The notes: a model not told the origin generated them from the sequence alone. Positions 23,167 through 31,909 are shown, numbered from the stretch's first letter. The stretch is 64,000 nt of DNA from Moraxella nasibovis (GCF_029581575.1 NZ_CP089975.1:1054001-1118000); one strand, 5' to 3'. Numbers and translations: made by a program.

Positions 23167-25128
23167 ATGGCAAATTTAAGCGAACAAAGCATCTGGGAAA
23201 CCGGTGTTTATCAAATTGAAGAAAACGACCCTGTGCATGGTGGGGCGAATGGCATCACCAACCGACCAACCAAACAACTGGCGAACCGCACGGTATGACT
23301 CAAGAATGAATTGGCATCATCAGTGCAAGCCATCAATGCCAATCTAGCTAATCTATCCACCAACAAAGCGGATAAAACGCTTAATTTGGTAGCAGGCAAC
23401 GGCTTAACCGGTGGCGGTACACTACAAGCCAGCCGTACCGTAGCACTTGGCACGCCAAGCCAAATCACGGCAAGCACAACAAACAGCGTCACAGCGACAA
23501 GCCACACGCACGCCATCGATAAAGCAAGTACTACAGTAGCTGGCGTTGTGCAACTTAATGACACGCTAACAAGTACAGCCACCAATCAAGCTTTGACGGC
23601 TGCGCAAGGCAAGGTGTTAAAGGATGGTTTGGATGGCTTAACCACATCTAAAGCCGACAAAACCACAAACCTAACAGCTGGTAACGGCTTGACCGGTGGT
23701 GGCAATCTGTCCGCCAGCCGTACCGTAGCACTTGGCACGCCAAGCCAAATCACAGCGACAAGCACCAATGGTGTTACAGCAACCAGCCACACCCATGCTA
23801 TTGATAAAGCAAGTACAACAAGACAAGGCGTTGTACAGCTCAATGATACGCTTGCAAGCACGGCAGCAGATCAGGCATTGACGACCAATCAGAGTAAGGT
23901 GCTGAATGACAAGATTGACAACAAAGATAGTCTTAAGACGATCAATTATTTGGACGATAAAAGCTCTAATTATCAGCTGACTGGCTTCTATCGCGGCAAT
24001 TCACAACCGATTGACGGTATTAATACTTCATCTCTTGAGATATACATTACACACCCTAGCTTCCCTGGTAATGTGTACGCACGTGGAATTGGATTTGATT
24101 ATGGATCAAGCTTTGATCTATATAGCCATGCGTGGAGTCCGCAGGGCGTGCATCTTGGCCGAAAAAAGATTTTGACCGAAGAAAATGGCGTGCAAAAATC
24201 TGGCGATGTAATGACGGGTGTGCTAACGCTTAATAATCAAAGATGGCCGAGAGTAGTACTTGCATCAAGTAATGGTCCACAAGCGCTGCTGCTTGAAAGT
24301 GGCGGTACGGATGGTACGCATTGTCTGGCTGTTAGACCACATGAAAGCGGTGAGGCTGTAGGTAGCAATATCGCAAGATTTAACCTGCCGACAGTTACAG
24401 GTACCAAAACCATAGCGGTCGAAGACGGCAATATTGCCACCGCCACCAAACTCCAAACCGCCCGAACCATCAATGGCGTGGCGTTTGATGGTACGCAAAA
24501 TATCACGATTCATGATAATACCAAGCTTGCCAGCAATGCCAACGCCGTCAGCGCATCACGCCTAGCGACAGCACGCACGATCAGCCTAACTGGTGCGGTG
24601 ACCGGCTCGGTAAGATTTGACGGTTCGGCGAATGTGAGTATTGACACAGCTGATGATAACAGTATCGGTTTGGTTGCCTTTTTTGCGATGACATCCGCCC
24701 CAAATGGCTGGCTTAAAGCGAATGGTGCCGCTGTATCGCGCACAACATACGCCAAATTATTCGCCAAAATCGGCACAACATTTGGTGCAGGTGATGGGCG
24801 TACGACATTTAATTTGCCTGATTTGCGAGGTGAGTTTATTCGTGGCTTTGATGATGCTCGTGGTATTGATACCGAGCGAACTTTTGGCAGTATGCAGAGT
24901 GACGCCATTCGCAATATTACAGGATCGATGTCATTTATAGAGATGATGAGCAATGATGCAGCGACTGGCGTATTTAGTAAAACTAACGTTTCTTACGCAC
25001 CAAGATCATACCGAAACAGTGGTGGCGGTAATCATTATACGATGGAGTTTAATGCAGCAACACAAGTACCAACTGCCAACGAAAACCGCCCACGCAATAT
25101 CGCATTATTAGCTTGTATCAAATTTTAA
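23167..25128 (+). pseudogene. Tail fibre protein, interrupted by an in-frame TGA at codon 44
   Basis: ATG 23167 opens MANLSEQSIWETGVYQIEEN, and the TGA at 23296-23298 splits RPTKQLANRTV from LKNELASS in the same frame. TGG (Trp) is the likely original codon. The full gene would have 653 residues: an N-terminal baseplate attachment region, two tandem 95-residue repeats (each with GNGLTGGG, SRTVALGTPSQIT and SHTHAIDKAST), a beta-rich middle, and a C-terminal collar domain (PNGWLKANGAAVSRTTYAKL, FNLPDLRGEFIRGFD). The part after the stop could start only at weak codons such as TTG 23311. The encoded receptor-binding protein would lack its attachment end. Confidence 0.88.
23365..23934 (+). repeat. 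Two tandem 285-bp repeats in the tail fibre gene
   Basis: Copy 1 starts at 23365 and copy 2 at 23650, exactly 95 codons apart. Stretches such as AGCCGTACCGTAGCACTTGG are identical in both, others differ. The repeats lengthen the fibre shaft and could recombine to change its length. Confidence 0.85.
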
Positions 25129-25137
25129 GGAGTGATG

Positions 25138-25857
25138 ATGACTTATCCAGCCACCAAATCCGTCGTACAACTTGACAAAGATGGTCTTTATATTGGACAG
25201 ACCATTGCTGATTTATCGCCATTAGAATCGGATGAAGGTGTTTATTTATTGCCAACCAATGCTATTGATGTTGCACCGCCAGAGCTGACTGATAGTCAAT
25301 CAGCAAAATGGACAGGTAGTGATTGGCAATACTTACCCGACTATCGTGGTCAAACCGCCTATCGCACTACCGATGGCACGAGTGTCATCATTGACCAAGT
25401 CGGTGCGTTAGCAGATGATCTAACGCTACTTAAGCCAATGCCACACGGCACATGGAACGGCACGGCTTGGGTTGTGACTGCCGAAAAACAAGCCGAGCTC
25501 AAAACCCAAGCTCAAGCCCAAACCTGGGAACAGATCAAAGCTCATCGATACACCGTCACCCGTGGCGGTGTATATCTTAAATCTGTGGATAAATGGTTTC
25601 ATACGGACGATAGCTCTCGCACGCAGTACCTTGCTCTGCAAATCTTACCCGAGCCGCCCAAAGATTTGCTGTGGAAAACGATGGATAACGAATTTGTGCC
25701 GATGACCAAGACACTACTTACCGAGATTGCGATGACAATGCTGATCGAAGAACAAGCCGACTTCGCCAATGCTGAACGCCACCGCTTAGCGATGATGCAA
25801 GCAGATGATCCCTTGGCGTATGACTATAGCACGGGATGGAGTCGCACGCATGGATAA
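25138..25857 (+). CDS. Tail fibre assembly protein, DUF4376-like C-terminus
   Basis: A 239-residue protein from ATG 25138 (5 bases after AAGGAG; GTG 25132 and ATG 25135 also in frame). The first part has the fibre-associated pattern QSAKWTGSDWQYLPDYRGQT. The C-terminal 110 residues resemble DUF4376 (TWEQIKAHRYTVTRGGVYLK, DKWFHTDDSSRTQY). Such proteins are encoded after the fibre and help fold or cap it. The end overlaps the next start by 8 bases. Confidence 0.75.
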   Translation: MTYPATKSVVQLDKDGLYIGQTIADLSPLESDEGVYLLPTNAIDVAPPELTDSQSAKWTGSDWQYLPDYRGQTAYRTTDGTSVIIDQVGALADDLTLLKPMPHGTWNGTAWVVTAEKQAELKTQAQAQTWEQIKAHRYTVTRGGVYLKSVDKWFHTDDSSRTQYLALQILPEPPKDLLWKTMDNEFVPMTKTLLTEIAMTMLIEEQADFANAERHRLAMMQADDPLAYDYSTGWSRTHG

Positions 25858-26290
25858 AGTCTATTTAGCCTGCTATCACGGCCGTGCATCCAAGCGCTGG
25901 CACCGTGTCTGTGATGCGATTACCAAGTTTTTCACCCGTGGCAAATACAGCCACTGCGAAATCGCCGTCCATCTACACGGCAACCGCTACAAATGCTACT
26001 CGTCGTCCTATCGTGACGGCGGTGTGCGTGTCAAAGTGATGGCATTGGATGATAGCAAGTGGGATTTGGCACCGCTTGACGTCACGCCCAAGCAAGTGCG
26101 TCAGTATTTTGGGGCTACTCGTGGTGCTGGCTATGACCTGATCGGAGCACCTGGCTGTGTCGCAGGGCTAAGACAGCATCCGTATAAGTATTTTTGTTCT
26201 GAGTGGTGCTTTAATGCCATCCATGAAAGCGATCAAGGGTGGCGATTTAGTCCAGTTCAGCTTTATGAAATTTGTAACAAAAGGGGGTAA
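25850..26290 (+). CDS. Permuted NlpC/P60-like papain-fold protein
   Basis: A 146-residue protein from ATG 25850; a longer in-frame ORF starts at 25805 inside the fibre assembly gene. A His in GKYSHCEIAVHL near residue 40 and a Cys in YKYFCSEWCFNAI near residue 125 lie in the order His then Cys, as in circularly permuted NlpC/P60 (YiiX/YebB-like) proteins. GAGYDLIGA lies between. It could be a hydrolase acting on wall or membrane at lysis or entry; the substrate is unknown. Confidence 0.65.
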   Translation: MDKVYLACYHGRASKRWHRVCDAITKFFTRGKYSHCEIAVHLHGNRYKCYSSSYRDGGVRVKVMALDDSKWDLAPLDVTPKQVRQYFGATRGAGYDLIGAPGCVAGLRQHPYKYFCSEWCFNAIHESDQGWRFSPVQLYEICNKRG

Positions 26291-26293
26291 ATA

Positions 26294-26581
26294 GTGGATG
26301 AATTATGGCAACACTTAACTGCCGTATGGGTGCATACCAAATTTGCAATCTTGGCATTTGCGATGGCGATGCTGATGTCTATGCTACGCACCAAGCACAG
26401 CACGGGGCGGGCTGACATCATCGAAGCCATCATGTGCGGGCTACTGGCTGTCGGTATCTGGTCATTTCTTGAGTGGTGGAGCATCCCACAATCAGTGGCG
26501 GTGGGCATCGCCAGTGGCATTGGCTATTTTGGTACGCATTGGTTCGGCGATTATGTGAAGGGCAAACTGGAGAAAAAATGA
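26294..26581 (+). CDS. Phage holin-like protein
   Basis: A 95-residue protein from GTG 26294. An N-terminal hydrophobic segment (KFAILAFAMAMLMSML) is followed by two more (AIMCGLLAVGIWSFLEWW and VAVGIASGIGYFG) and a Lys-rich end. This is the pattern of holins of the LydA/superfamily III type. Its stop overlaps the next ATG (ATGA), placing it in a lysis cassette. Confidence 0.72.
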   Translation: MDELWQHLTAVWVHTKFAILAFAMAMLMSMLRTKHSTGRADIIEAIMCGLLAVGIWSFLEWWSIPQSVAVGIASGIGYFGTHWFGDYVKGKLEKK

Positions 26582-26814
26582 AAAAATACAGACGAATTAA
26601 GCAGTCACCGTGGCTGTATCTGTCGGTCAAATTGCCGATGATGGGCGTATTTTTGATGCTGGTGGTGATTCCTGCGCTACAAGTGGCGGTGGATTTTACC
26701 ATCATTCCGCCCAAATACCACGGCTTTGTCACAGGTACGCTGATGGCTGTATTAAGTTATGTTGGCAAATTAATCTATCAACCTGAACTGCATAAGGGGG
26801 CAGACGATGAGTGA
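26578..26814 (+). CDS. Small membrane protein of the lysis cassette
   Basis: A 78-residue protein with a basic N-terminus (MKKYRRIKQSPWLYLS) and two hydrophobic segments (MMGVFLMLVVIPALQVAV and FVTGTLMAVLSYVGKLIY). It may be a second holin or an antiholin. It overlaps the holin at its start and the endolysin at its end. Confidence 0.65.
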   Translation: MKKYRRIKQSPWLYLSVKLPMMGVFLMLVVIPALQVAVDFTIIPPKYHGFVTGTLMAVLSYVGKLIYQPELHKGADDE

Positions 26815-27340
26815 ACTAAACTGGGTAGCCAAAGCCCGAAGCATGATTGGCACAGCCGAAAAAGTTGGCAAGGCTGAGAATCCTAAGATTGTCGAGATGT
26901 GGCAAGTAGGCTTTACTGCGACCAATCAAGCTGGTAGGCTCAAAGAAGCGGTATGGCGCACCGAAAATACGCCGTGGTGCGGTGGCTTTGTGGCGTGGGT
27001 AATGGCCAAGTCCAATCTTGCGCACCGTATCCCAAAATCATTCCCGCTTGCTCGTAGCTGGGCAAATGCAGGCACCAAATTATCAAAACCTGCTTATGGC
27101 TGTGTCGTGGTATTTAGCCGTGGCAACATGGGTCATGTTGGCTTTGTCGTGGGCAAAGATGCCAAAGGCAATCTGATGGTGCTTGGTGGCAATTAAGGCA
27201 ATGCGGTCAATATCAAGCCCTTTGCTGTCTCTCGTGTATTGGCTTATCGTTGGTGTGGCACGCAAAGCCAGCCTGCACCACATCGCTATAAGTTGCCAGT
27301 GCTTAGGAGTGATGGCAGGGTAAGTACGAATGAGGCTTAA
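26807..27340 (+). pseudogene. Endolysin (TIGR02594/CHAP-like), interrupted by an in-frame TAA
   Basis: ATG 26807. The frame reads the catalytic Cys region NTPWCGGFVAWVM near residue 65 and the His region GNMGHVGFVVGKDA near residue 110, up to LGGN. A TAA stands at 27194-27196. The same frame continues GNAVNIKPFAVSRVLAYRWC and on to TAA 27338-27340. GGNQGNAV is the expected pattern, so CAA probably became TAA. The intact enzyme would have 177 residues and cleave peptidoglycan. The truncated form keeps Cys and His but loses the closing Asn/beta strands. Confidence 0.85.
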
Positions 27341-27345
27341 GTGTA

Positions 27346-28587
27346 TCAGTAATATTGAGACAGTTGGCGGATGCGAGCTTTTTTGTGCTTATCACCAAGT
27401 GCAGTTTGCTTTAATTCTGCCAATTTGTCAAGCCATTGTCCATAGGCGGCTGTCTGTTGCGGCAGGTAGTTGTAATGGTCATACACTTGTTGCATATTAC
27501 CAACGGTGTGACCAATCATAATCTCAGCAATGTCACGACTGGTAAAAGCACTGAAATTGGTCCGTGCAGTTCTACGCAGGTCATGAAATGTAAAGTGTGG
27601 CAACTGCACGCCACAATGGCGGTCAATCCAATGTATCAGACCTGTGGTGATGTCTAAAAATGCGTTTTGTTCTAACATTTCACCACGACGGTCGAATAGG
27701 TATTCGCTGCGTGAAATGGCGATGGCTTCGTCAATCAAAGCTTGCATGGGCGGCAGAATAGGGCGCATTAACGGTTGTTGGGTAATATGACCCACTTTAT
27801 GATTCTCAGGTGGGACTGTCCAAACACCGTCTTGAAAATCAGTGATTTTGGCTCGGCGAAGTTCGATGCCGCGACAACCAAACATCAAAGCAAGTTCAGT
27901 TGCTAAGCGGTTGCGATAGCTGATTTTTGAGCCATATAATGCTTTGTAAAATAGGATAATTTCATCATCACTTAAATATCGCTTGCGCTTAACACGGACT
28001 AAATTAAAATCACTCAATTCAAGGTCGGCAAGGATATTGTGCGTGACGATTTCACGTTTTTTTGCCCATTTAAGCATTTGCTTGGTATTGGTGAGTATGC
28101 GCTCAGCAATACCGGGGGTTTTATCAGCAATAGATTCAATGATTAAAATATATTGCTGCAAGGTAATATCATTAATCGGCAGTGAGCCAATGATTGGAAA
28201 GACATAGAGTTCAAAGCTGCGCTTGATATCGGATGCTTGTTTTTTGGTGATGACTGCCGATTTATCATACCACTGCAAAAAACATTCATAAAAAGTATCG
28301 GCGTCAATATAAGCCTGCTTGGCGATTTGTTCTTCAAGCTTGGGGTCTTTGCCGTGCAAAAGCTGTGCTTTGGCGTTCAGCGCCTTTTCTCTGGCGTGTT
28401 TGAGCGACATGAGCGGATAGACGCCCAAATCAAACCGCTTTAATTTACCATCAAAGCGATAGCGCAGCTGAAAGACGATTTTGCCTTTGGGTGAAATGCG
28501 CACGCTCATGCCCTCACGGTCGGTAATTTCGGTGACCTTTTCGCGCGCCTTGCCGTTATTTGCTTTTAACCAAGCTTCTGTCAGCAT
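27346..28587 (-). CDS. Tyrosine-type site-specific integrase (P4 family, DUF4102 N-terminus)
   Basis: A 413-residue protein from ATG 28587, chosen for GGAGG six bases before it; a start at 28614 is in frame. The N-terminal arm-binding domain has GMSVRISPKGKIVFQLRYRF and LGVYPLMSLKHAREKA. Catalytic residues are seen as Arg in FGCRGIELR, HDLRR, GHTV and Tyr in QQVYDHYNY. It would integrate and, with an excisionase, excise the element. It is convergent with the endolysin gene, separated by 5 bases. Confidence 0.93.
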   Translation of the reverse strand: MLTEAWLKANNGKAREKVTEITDREGMSVRISPKGKIVFQLRYRFDGKLKRFDLGVYPLMSLKHAREKALNAKAQLLHGKDPKLEEQIAKQAYIDADTFYECFLQWYDKSAVITKKQASDIKRSFELYVFPIIGSLPINDITLQQYILIIESIADKTPGIAERILTNTKQMLKWAKKREIVTHNILADLELSDFNLVRVKRKRYLSDDEIILFYKALYGSKISYRNRLATELALMFGCRGIELRRAKITDFQDGVWTVPPENHKVGHITQQPLMRPILPPMQALIDEAIAISRSEYLFDRRGEMLEQNAFLDITTGLIHWIDRHCGVQLPHFTFHDLRRTARTNFSAFTSRDIAEIMIGHTVGNMQQVYDHYNYLPQQTAAYGQWLDKLAELKQTALGDKHKKARIRQLSQYY

Positions 28588-28967
28588 CCTAAACCTCCAA
28601 AAATATGTACACAAATATGTACACAGAATGACTGGCTTATTATGTGATATTTTGTGATGATTTGTCCAGTAAAAAATGCAAAAAATCTTGAAAAATAAGG
28701 GCTTTAAAGTCTTTTTAAGTCATGGGGTGTGATACTGTGTTTTGGTGGTGGGTGTTGGTATGTCCGATGATGGAGATGACAAGAGGTGCTGTTTTCATGA
28801 TGTTCTGGTTTGAGGTGAATTTGTGTCATTATAAGCGATTTTTTGCAGAAAAAAGTAAGAATTTTGCCATAATTGCATGATTTGCACGCATCATCGGACT
28901 GTATTTATCCTTCATAAAATATGCTATAATAAAAAGTTATCCTAATATTTAAATTGAACACACCGCC
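28588..28967. other. Junction region between integrase and queD
   Basis: 380 AT-rich bases without a gene. It holds the ATGTACACA repeats and, at its right end, an extended -10 box (TGCTATAAT, 28922-28930) for queD. The prophage/chromosome junction must lie here, but no att core, tRNA or terminator can be pointed to. Confidence 0.6.
28605..28625. repeat. Two direct ATGTACACA repeats upstream of the integrase
   Basis: ATGTACACA at 28605-28613 and 28617-28625, with a 12-base period, just upstream of the integrase start. They could be an operator for integrase control or arm-type integrase sites. Confidence 0.5.
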
Positions 28968-29564
28968 ATGCGTATCCGTAAATTATTCAAATTTGAAAAT
29001 GCCCACATCGTCCGCAATTGTAGCTCCGACCGCTGTAAATATTCCATTCATGGACACAGCTATCAAGTGGAGCTGATTTTACAGGCCAACGCCCTTGACA
29101 ATGGGCAGATGGTCTATGATTTTGGGCTATTAAAGGGTAATATCAAAGACATCATCGACAGCTTTGACCACGCCATCACTTTTTGGAATAAAGATGACCC
29201 TGAATACATCAAGGCTTGTAAGACTTTTTCGGCTCGCTGGGTGAGCTTGCCTGTGTCGCCGTCCGCTGAGCAGTTTAGTCGTGTGATCTTTTTTTGGGCG
29301 AGCGAAATTTTGAAACAAACGCAAATGCAAAATGGCGAGCAGGGCGTGTCAGTCTATTCGGTCATCGTCCATGAAACTGCGACAGGATACGCCCAATGTT
29401 TTTATGAAGATATTGTCAATGAACAAATGGGCTTATTAACTTTAAACGATTTTGAATTTAGTGATGATGTCAAAAAAGAATGGGGCGATCCTTTGTTATT
29501 TGACAAATTAAAAAATGGCGAGAAATTTTATAATCCTGTCGTTGATTTGCAAGTAAAACCTTAA
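28968..29564 (+). CDS. queD: 6-carboxytetrahydropterin synthase-like protein (QueD/PTPS family)
   Basis: A 198-residue protein. KFENAHIVRNC has the first Zn ligand, and IHGHSYQVEL has the two others. CSSDRC supplies the catalytic Cys, and SVIVHETATGYAQCF has the C-terminal His/Glu. The QueD reaction makes carboxytetrahydropterin from dihydroneopterin triphosphate for queuosine. It is longer than typical QueD (about 120), with an insertion in the middle and extra residues at the end, so a diverged PTPS is possible. Confidence 0.82.
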   Translation: MRIRKLFKFENAHIVRNCSSDRCKYSIHGHSYQVELILQANALDNGQMVYDFGLLKGNIKDIIDSFDHAITFWNKDDPEYIKACKTFSARWVSLPVSPSAEQFSRVIFFWASEILKQTQMQNGEQGVSVYSVIVHETATGYAQCFYEDIVNEQMGLLTLNDFEFSDDVKKEWGDPLLFDKLKNGEKFYNPVVDLQVKP

Positions 29565-29590
29565 ATTTAAAAATATTTTTAATTAAAACA

Positions 29591-30031
29591 ATGAACCAAA
29601 AACAATTTATCCTAACTTCTGAATCCGACACCGCCACACTTGCCCAAAAAATCGCCGAGCTTAACCCAGTAGGGAGCATTTGGCTGTCAGGCGATTTGGG
29701 GGCGGGCAAGACGACTTTTACTCGTTATTTTTTGCGGGCATTGGGGCATACAGGGGCGGTAAAAAGTCCAACTTTTACCCTAGTTGAGCCATATTTGATA
29801 AACAATAAGCCCATTTATCATTCGGATTTGTATCGGCTCAATGACCCAGAAGAATTAGAACTGATGGGATTTTTTGAATATTTTGATGAGCCAAATTCGC
29901 TGGTCATCATTGAATGGGCAAGCCGTGCGACCAGCATTTTGCCAAAGCCTGACATTTTGATTGAGTTTAAAAAATTGGACAATGACGACAGAATGGCTGT
30001 CCTCACAGGAATTGAGCTTGCCCATGCTTAA
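29591..30031 (+). CDS. tsaE: tRNA threonylcarbamoyladenosine biosynthesis ATPase TsaE
   Basis: A 146-residue P-loop protein with SGDLGAGKTTFTRYFLRALG, KSPTFTLVEPY, HSDLYRL and VIIEWASRA. With TsaB and TsaD it makes the t6A modification at position 37 of ANN-decoding tRNAs. Its end overlaps the miaA start by 8 bases, coupling two tRNA-modification genes. Confidence 0.93.
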   Translation: MNQKQFILTSESDTATLAQKIAELNPVGSIWLSGDLGAGKTTFTRYFLRALGHTGAVKSPTFTLVEPYLINNKPIYHSDLYRLNDPEELELMGFFEYFDEPNSLVIIEWASRATSILPKPDILIEFKKLDNDDRMAVLTGIELAHA

Positions 30032-31076
30032 CGACAAAAAGCTTAATTATAAACATCTGCCTGACAATGCTGTGGTTTGTCTGATTGCCCCTACTGCCAG
30101 TGGCAAGACTGATTTGGCGTTCAAATTGTACGATACAGGGCGGTTTGAGTTGGTTTCGGTGGACAGTGCCTTGATTTATCAGGACATGAACATTGGCACG
30201 GCAAAGCCTACACCCAGTGAGCTTGAGCGTTTTCCGCACCATTTGGTGGATATCATTGAGCCTACGCAGACTTATAATGTGGCAAGCTTTGCGTCCGACA
30301 CCGAGCGTCTGATTGACAGCATTCATCAAAGGGGAAAAATTCCGCTACTCGTCGGTGGGACGATGATGTACTACATGGCACTTCTTGACGGTCTGTCTGC
30401 CGTGCCTGACACCGACCCTGCCATTCGTGAGCAAGTGATGGCGTGGCTTGATCAGAAGGGCATTGGCGAGCTGTATGCATATCTGCAAACGCACGACCCA
30501 AAAATCTGCCAAAGGCTCAAAATCTCTGACACCCAAAGAATCACTCGTGCGGTGGAAGTGCAGTTGCAAACTGGTACGCCGATGAGCGTCTGGCAAGCGA
30601 CCCCCAAAGTTGCCCCTGCCCAAAACCCCAGCCAGCATTGGATTGGGCTGTCGGTAGAGCCAGAGCGTGCGTGGCTACACGAGCGGATCGAAAGGCGACT
30701 GGATATCATGTGGGAGCATGGTTTTGTTGATGAAGTGGTCAATCTGCTCAAAAAATACCCAGATTTGACCCCGCAAATGCCGTCCATGCGGTGCGTGGGC
30801 TATCGGCAAGTGTTGGAGTTTTTGGCACTGAGCGGTCATGAAGTGATGGATATTTCTGCGGCTTGGCAAGACTTTGCAAAAAATTTACAAAAAGAGTCGC
30901 CAAATAGCGTGCAAATGGCTTGTCAAGACATGAAAAATAAGGCATTATATGCAACAAGACAGCTTGCCAAACGCCAATCCACTTGGCAGCGTAGCCTAGC
31001 TCGTCTTGATGGCACGATTTCATCATTGATTGTGCCATTTTCTAGCATACAAGAAGTACAAGAGCAGTTATTATAA
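30024..31076 (+). CDS. miaA: tRNA dimethylallyltransferase MiaA
   Basis: A 350-residue protein from ATG 30024, inside the tsaE end. Motifs: APTASGKTDLAFKL (P-loop), VSVDSALIYQDMNIGTAKPT, LVGGTMMYYMALLDGL and SMRCVGYRQVLEF. It adds a dimethylallyl group to A37 of tRNAs reading U-initial codons. hfq follows after 69 bases, the conserved miaA-hfq order. Confidence 0.95.
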   Translation: MLNDKKLNYKHLPDNAVVCLIAPTASGKTDLAFKLYDTGRFELVSVDSALIYQDMNIGTAKPTPSELERFPHHLVDIIEPTQTYNVASFASDTERLIDSIHQRGKIPLLVGGTMMYYMALLDGLSAVPDTDPAIREQVMAWLDQKGIGELYAYLQTHDPKICQRLKISDTQRITRAVEVQLQTGTPMSVWQATPKVAPAQNPSQHWIGLSVEPERAWLHERIERRLDIMWEHGFVDEVVNLLKKYPDLTPQMPSMRCVGYRQVLEFLALSGHEVMDISAAWQDFAKNLQKESPNSVQMACQDMKNKALYATRQLAKRQSTWQRSLARLDGTISSLIVPFSSIQEVQEQLL

Positions 31077-31145
31077 GAAGTTAGCCTGCTCATGCGCTGT
31101 ATTTTAAACTGTGTTTTTGATCAGTTTGGTTTTTGGAGAATTTTT

Positions 31146-31790
31146 ATGTCAAAAGGGCAAAGTTTGCAAGATCCGTTTTTGAACGCACTGCGTAAAGACC
31201 GCATTCCTGTGTCTATTTTTTTGGTTAATGGCATCAAACTACAAGGACAAATTGAGTCGTTTGACCAGTATGTCGTTCTTTTGAAAAATACCGTCAGTCA
31301 AATGGTGTATAAGCACGCCATCTCTACCGTCGTCCCCACTCGCAACCCACGCACGGACGGCGCACCAAATTCGTCATCACAAGGTGGATACAATGGCGCA
31401 TCGCTTGGTGTGATGTCATCTGGCAGCTACCCATCAGCAGGCATGGCAACTGGCGCAAACCAAGGCTTTGAGCGTGGTTCAAGCCAAGGTTTTGAGCGTC
31501 AAAGCGGCTTTGGCTCTCGTCCTGTCGGCGGTTTTACACGCACACCACCTAATGATAATTTTGGCGGTCGTGGCGGCTTTGAGCGTGGTGGCTATCCACA
31601 AGGTGGCGGCATGAATCAAGGCTTTGACCGCAATATGAACCAAGGCTTTGACAGAAACTTTGACCGTGCGGCGTTCGAAGAGCGTGGCTTTGATGGCAAA
31701 ACTTTTGAGAAAAAAGAAAATCACAGCCTTGGTGGATTTAATGACAAAGGCTTTGATGACAAATTTGGCAATGATGAGTTTCATGGCTGA
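31146..31790 (+). CDS. hfq: RNA chaperone Hfq with long Gly/Phe/Asn-rich C-terminal tail
   Basis: A 214-residue protein from ATG 31146 with GGAG 8 bases before. Residues 1-70 are the Sm core: [20 protein letters not shown] and the Sm2 motif YKHAIST. It binds sRNAs and mRNAs as a hexamer. Residues about 75-214 form a low-complexity tail with repeated QGFER/QGFDR units, Gly-Gly-Phe and Arg, twice the length of E. coli Hfq overall. Long Gly-rich tails are known in Moraxellaceae Hfq. The tail is probably disordered. Confidence 0.95.
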   Translation: MSKGQSLQDPFLNALRKDRIPVSIFLVNGIKLQGQIESFDQYVVLLKNTVSQMVYKHAISTVVPTRNPRTDGAPNSSSQGGYNGASLGVMSSGSYPSAGMATGANQGFERGSSQGFERQSGFGSRPVGGFTRTPPNDNFGGRGGFERGGYPQGGGMNQGFDRNMNQGFDRNFDRAAFEERGFDGKTFEKKENHSLGGFNDKGFDDKFGNDEFHG

Positions 31791-31814
31791 TGATTGCTTG
31801 ATTTGTTGATTTTT

Positions 31815-31843
31815 AAACCATCGATCGATTCGGTGGTTTTTTA
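31815..31843 (+). terminator. Terminator after hfq
   Basis: AAACCA-T-CGA pairs with TCG-G-TGGTTT around ATCGAT-like loop bases, followed by TTTTTATTT. Confidence 0.65.
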
Positions 31844-31909
31844 TTTGCCATCGCTGTGTGAATGAGATGTTGCGCTTTTGTTTGATTTTAAAAACTTTTG
31901 GATTTTTAC

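Larger units (their letters stand above)
1..28640. mobile_element. Prophage, late-gene half and integrase; right end only approximate
   Basis: A continuous run of terminase, portal, head, tail, baseplate, fibre, holin and endolysin genes on the plus strand ends at a tyrosine integrase on the minus strand. The left end lies outside the window. Chromosomal genes resume at queD (28968), so the right attachment site should lie between about 28590 and 28960, but no att core or tRNA can be recognised there. Structural genes are largely of the Mu type while the integrase is of the P4 type, so the phage is a mosaic. Five structural or lysis genes carry disabling changes. Confidence 0.93.

Noticed and set aside
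5648-27196. Stop-codon reassignment or a recoded phage as explanation for the in-frame stops
   Set aside because: Other genes of the same phage end normally at TAA, TGA or TAG with tight start/stop overlaps, and only single stops occur, so nonsense mutation is simpler.
28588-28967. tRNA or att core at the prophage right end
   Set aside because: No cloverleaf, CCA end or recognisable repeat; the left end is not available for comparison.
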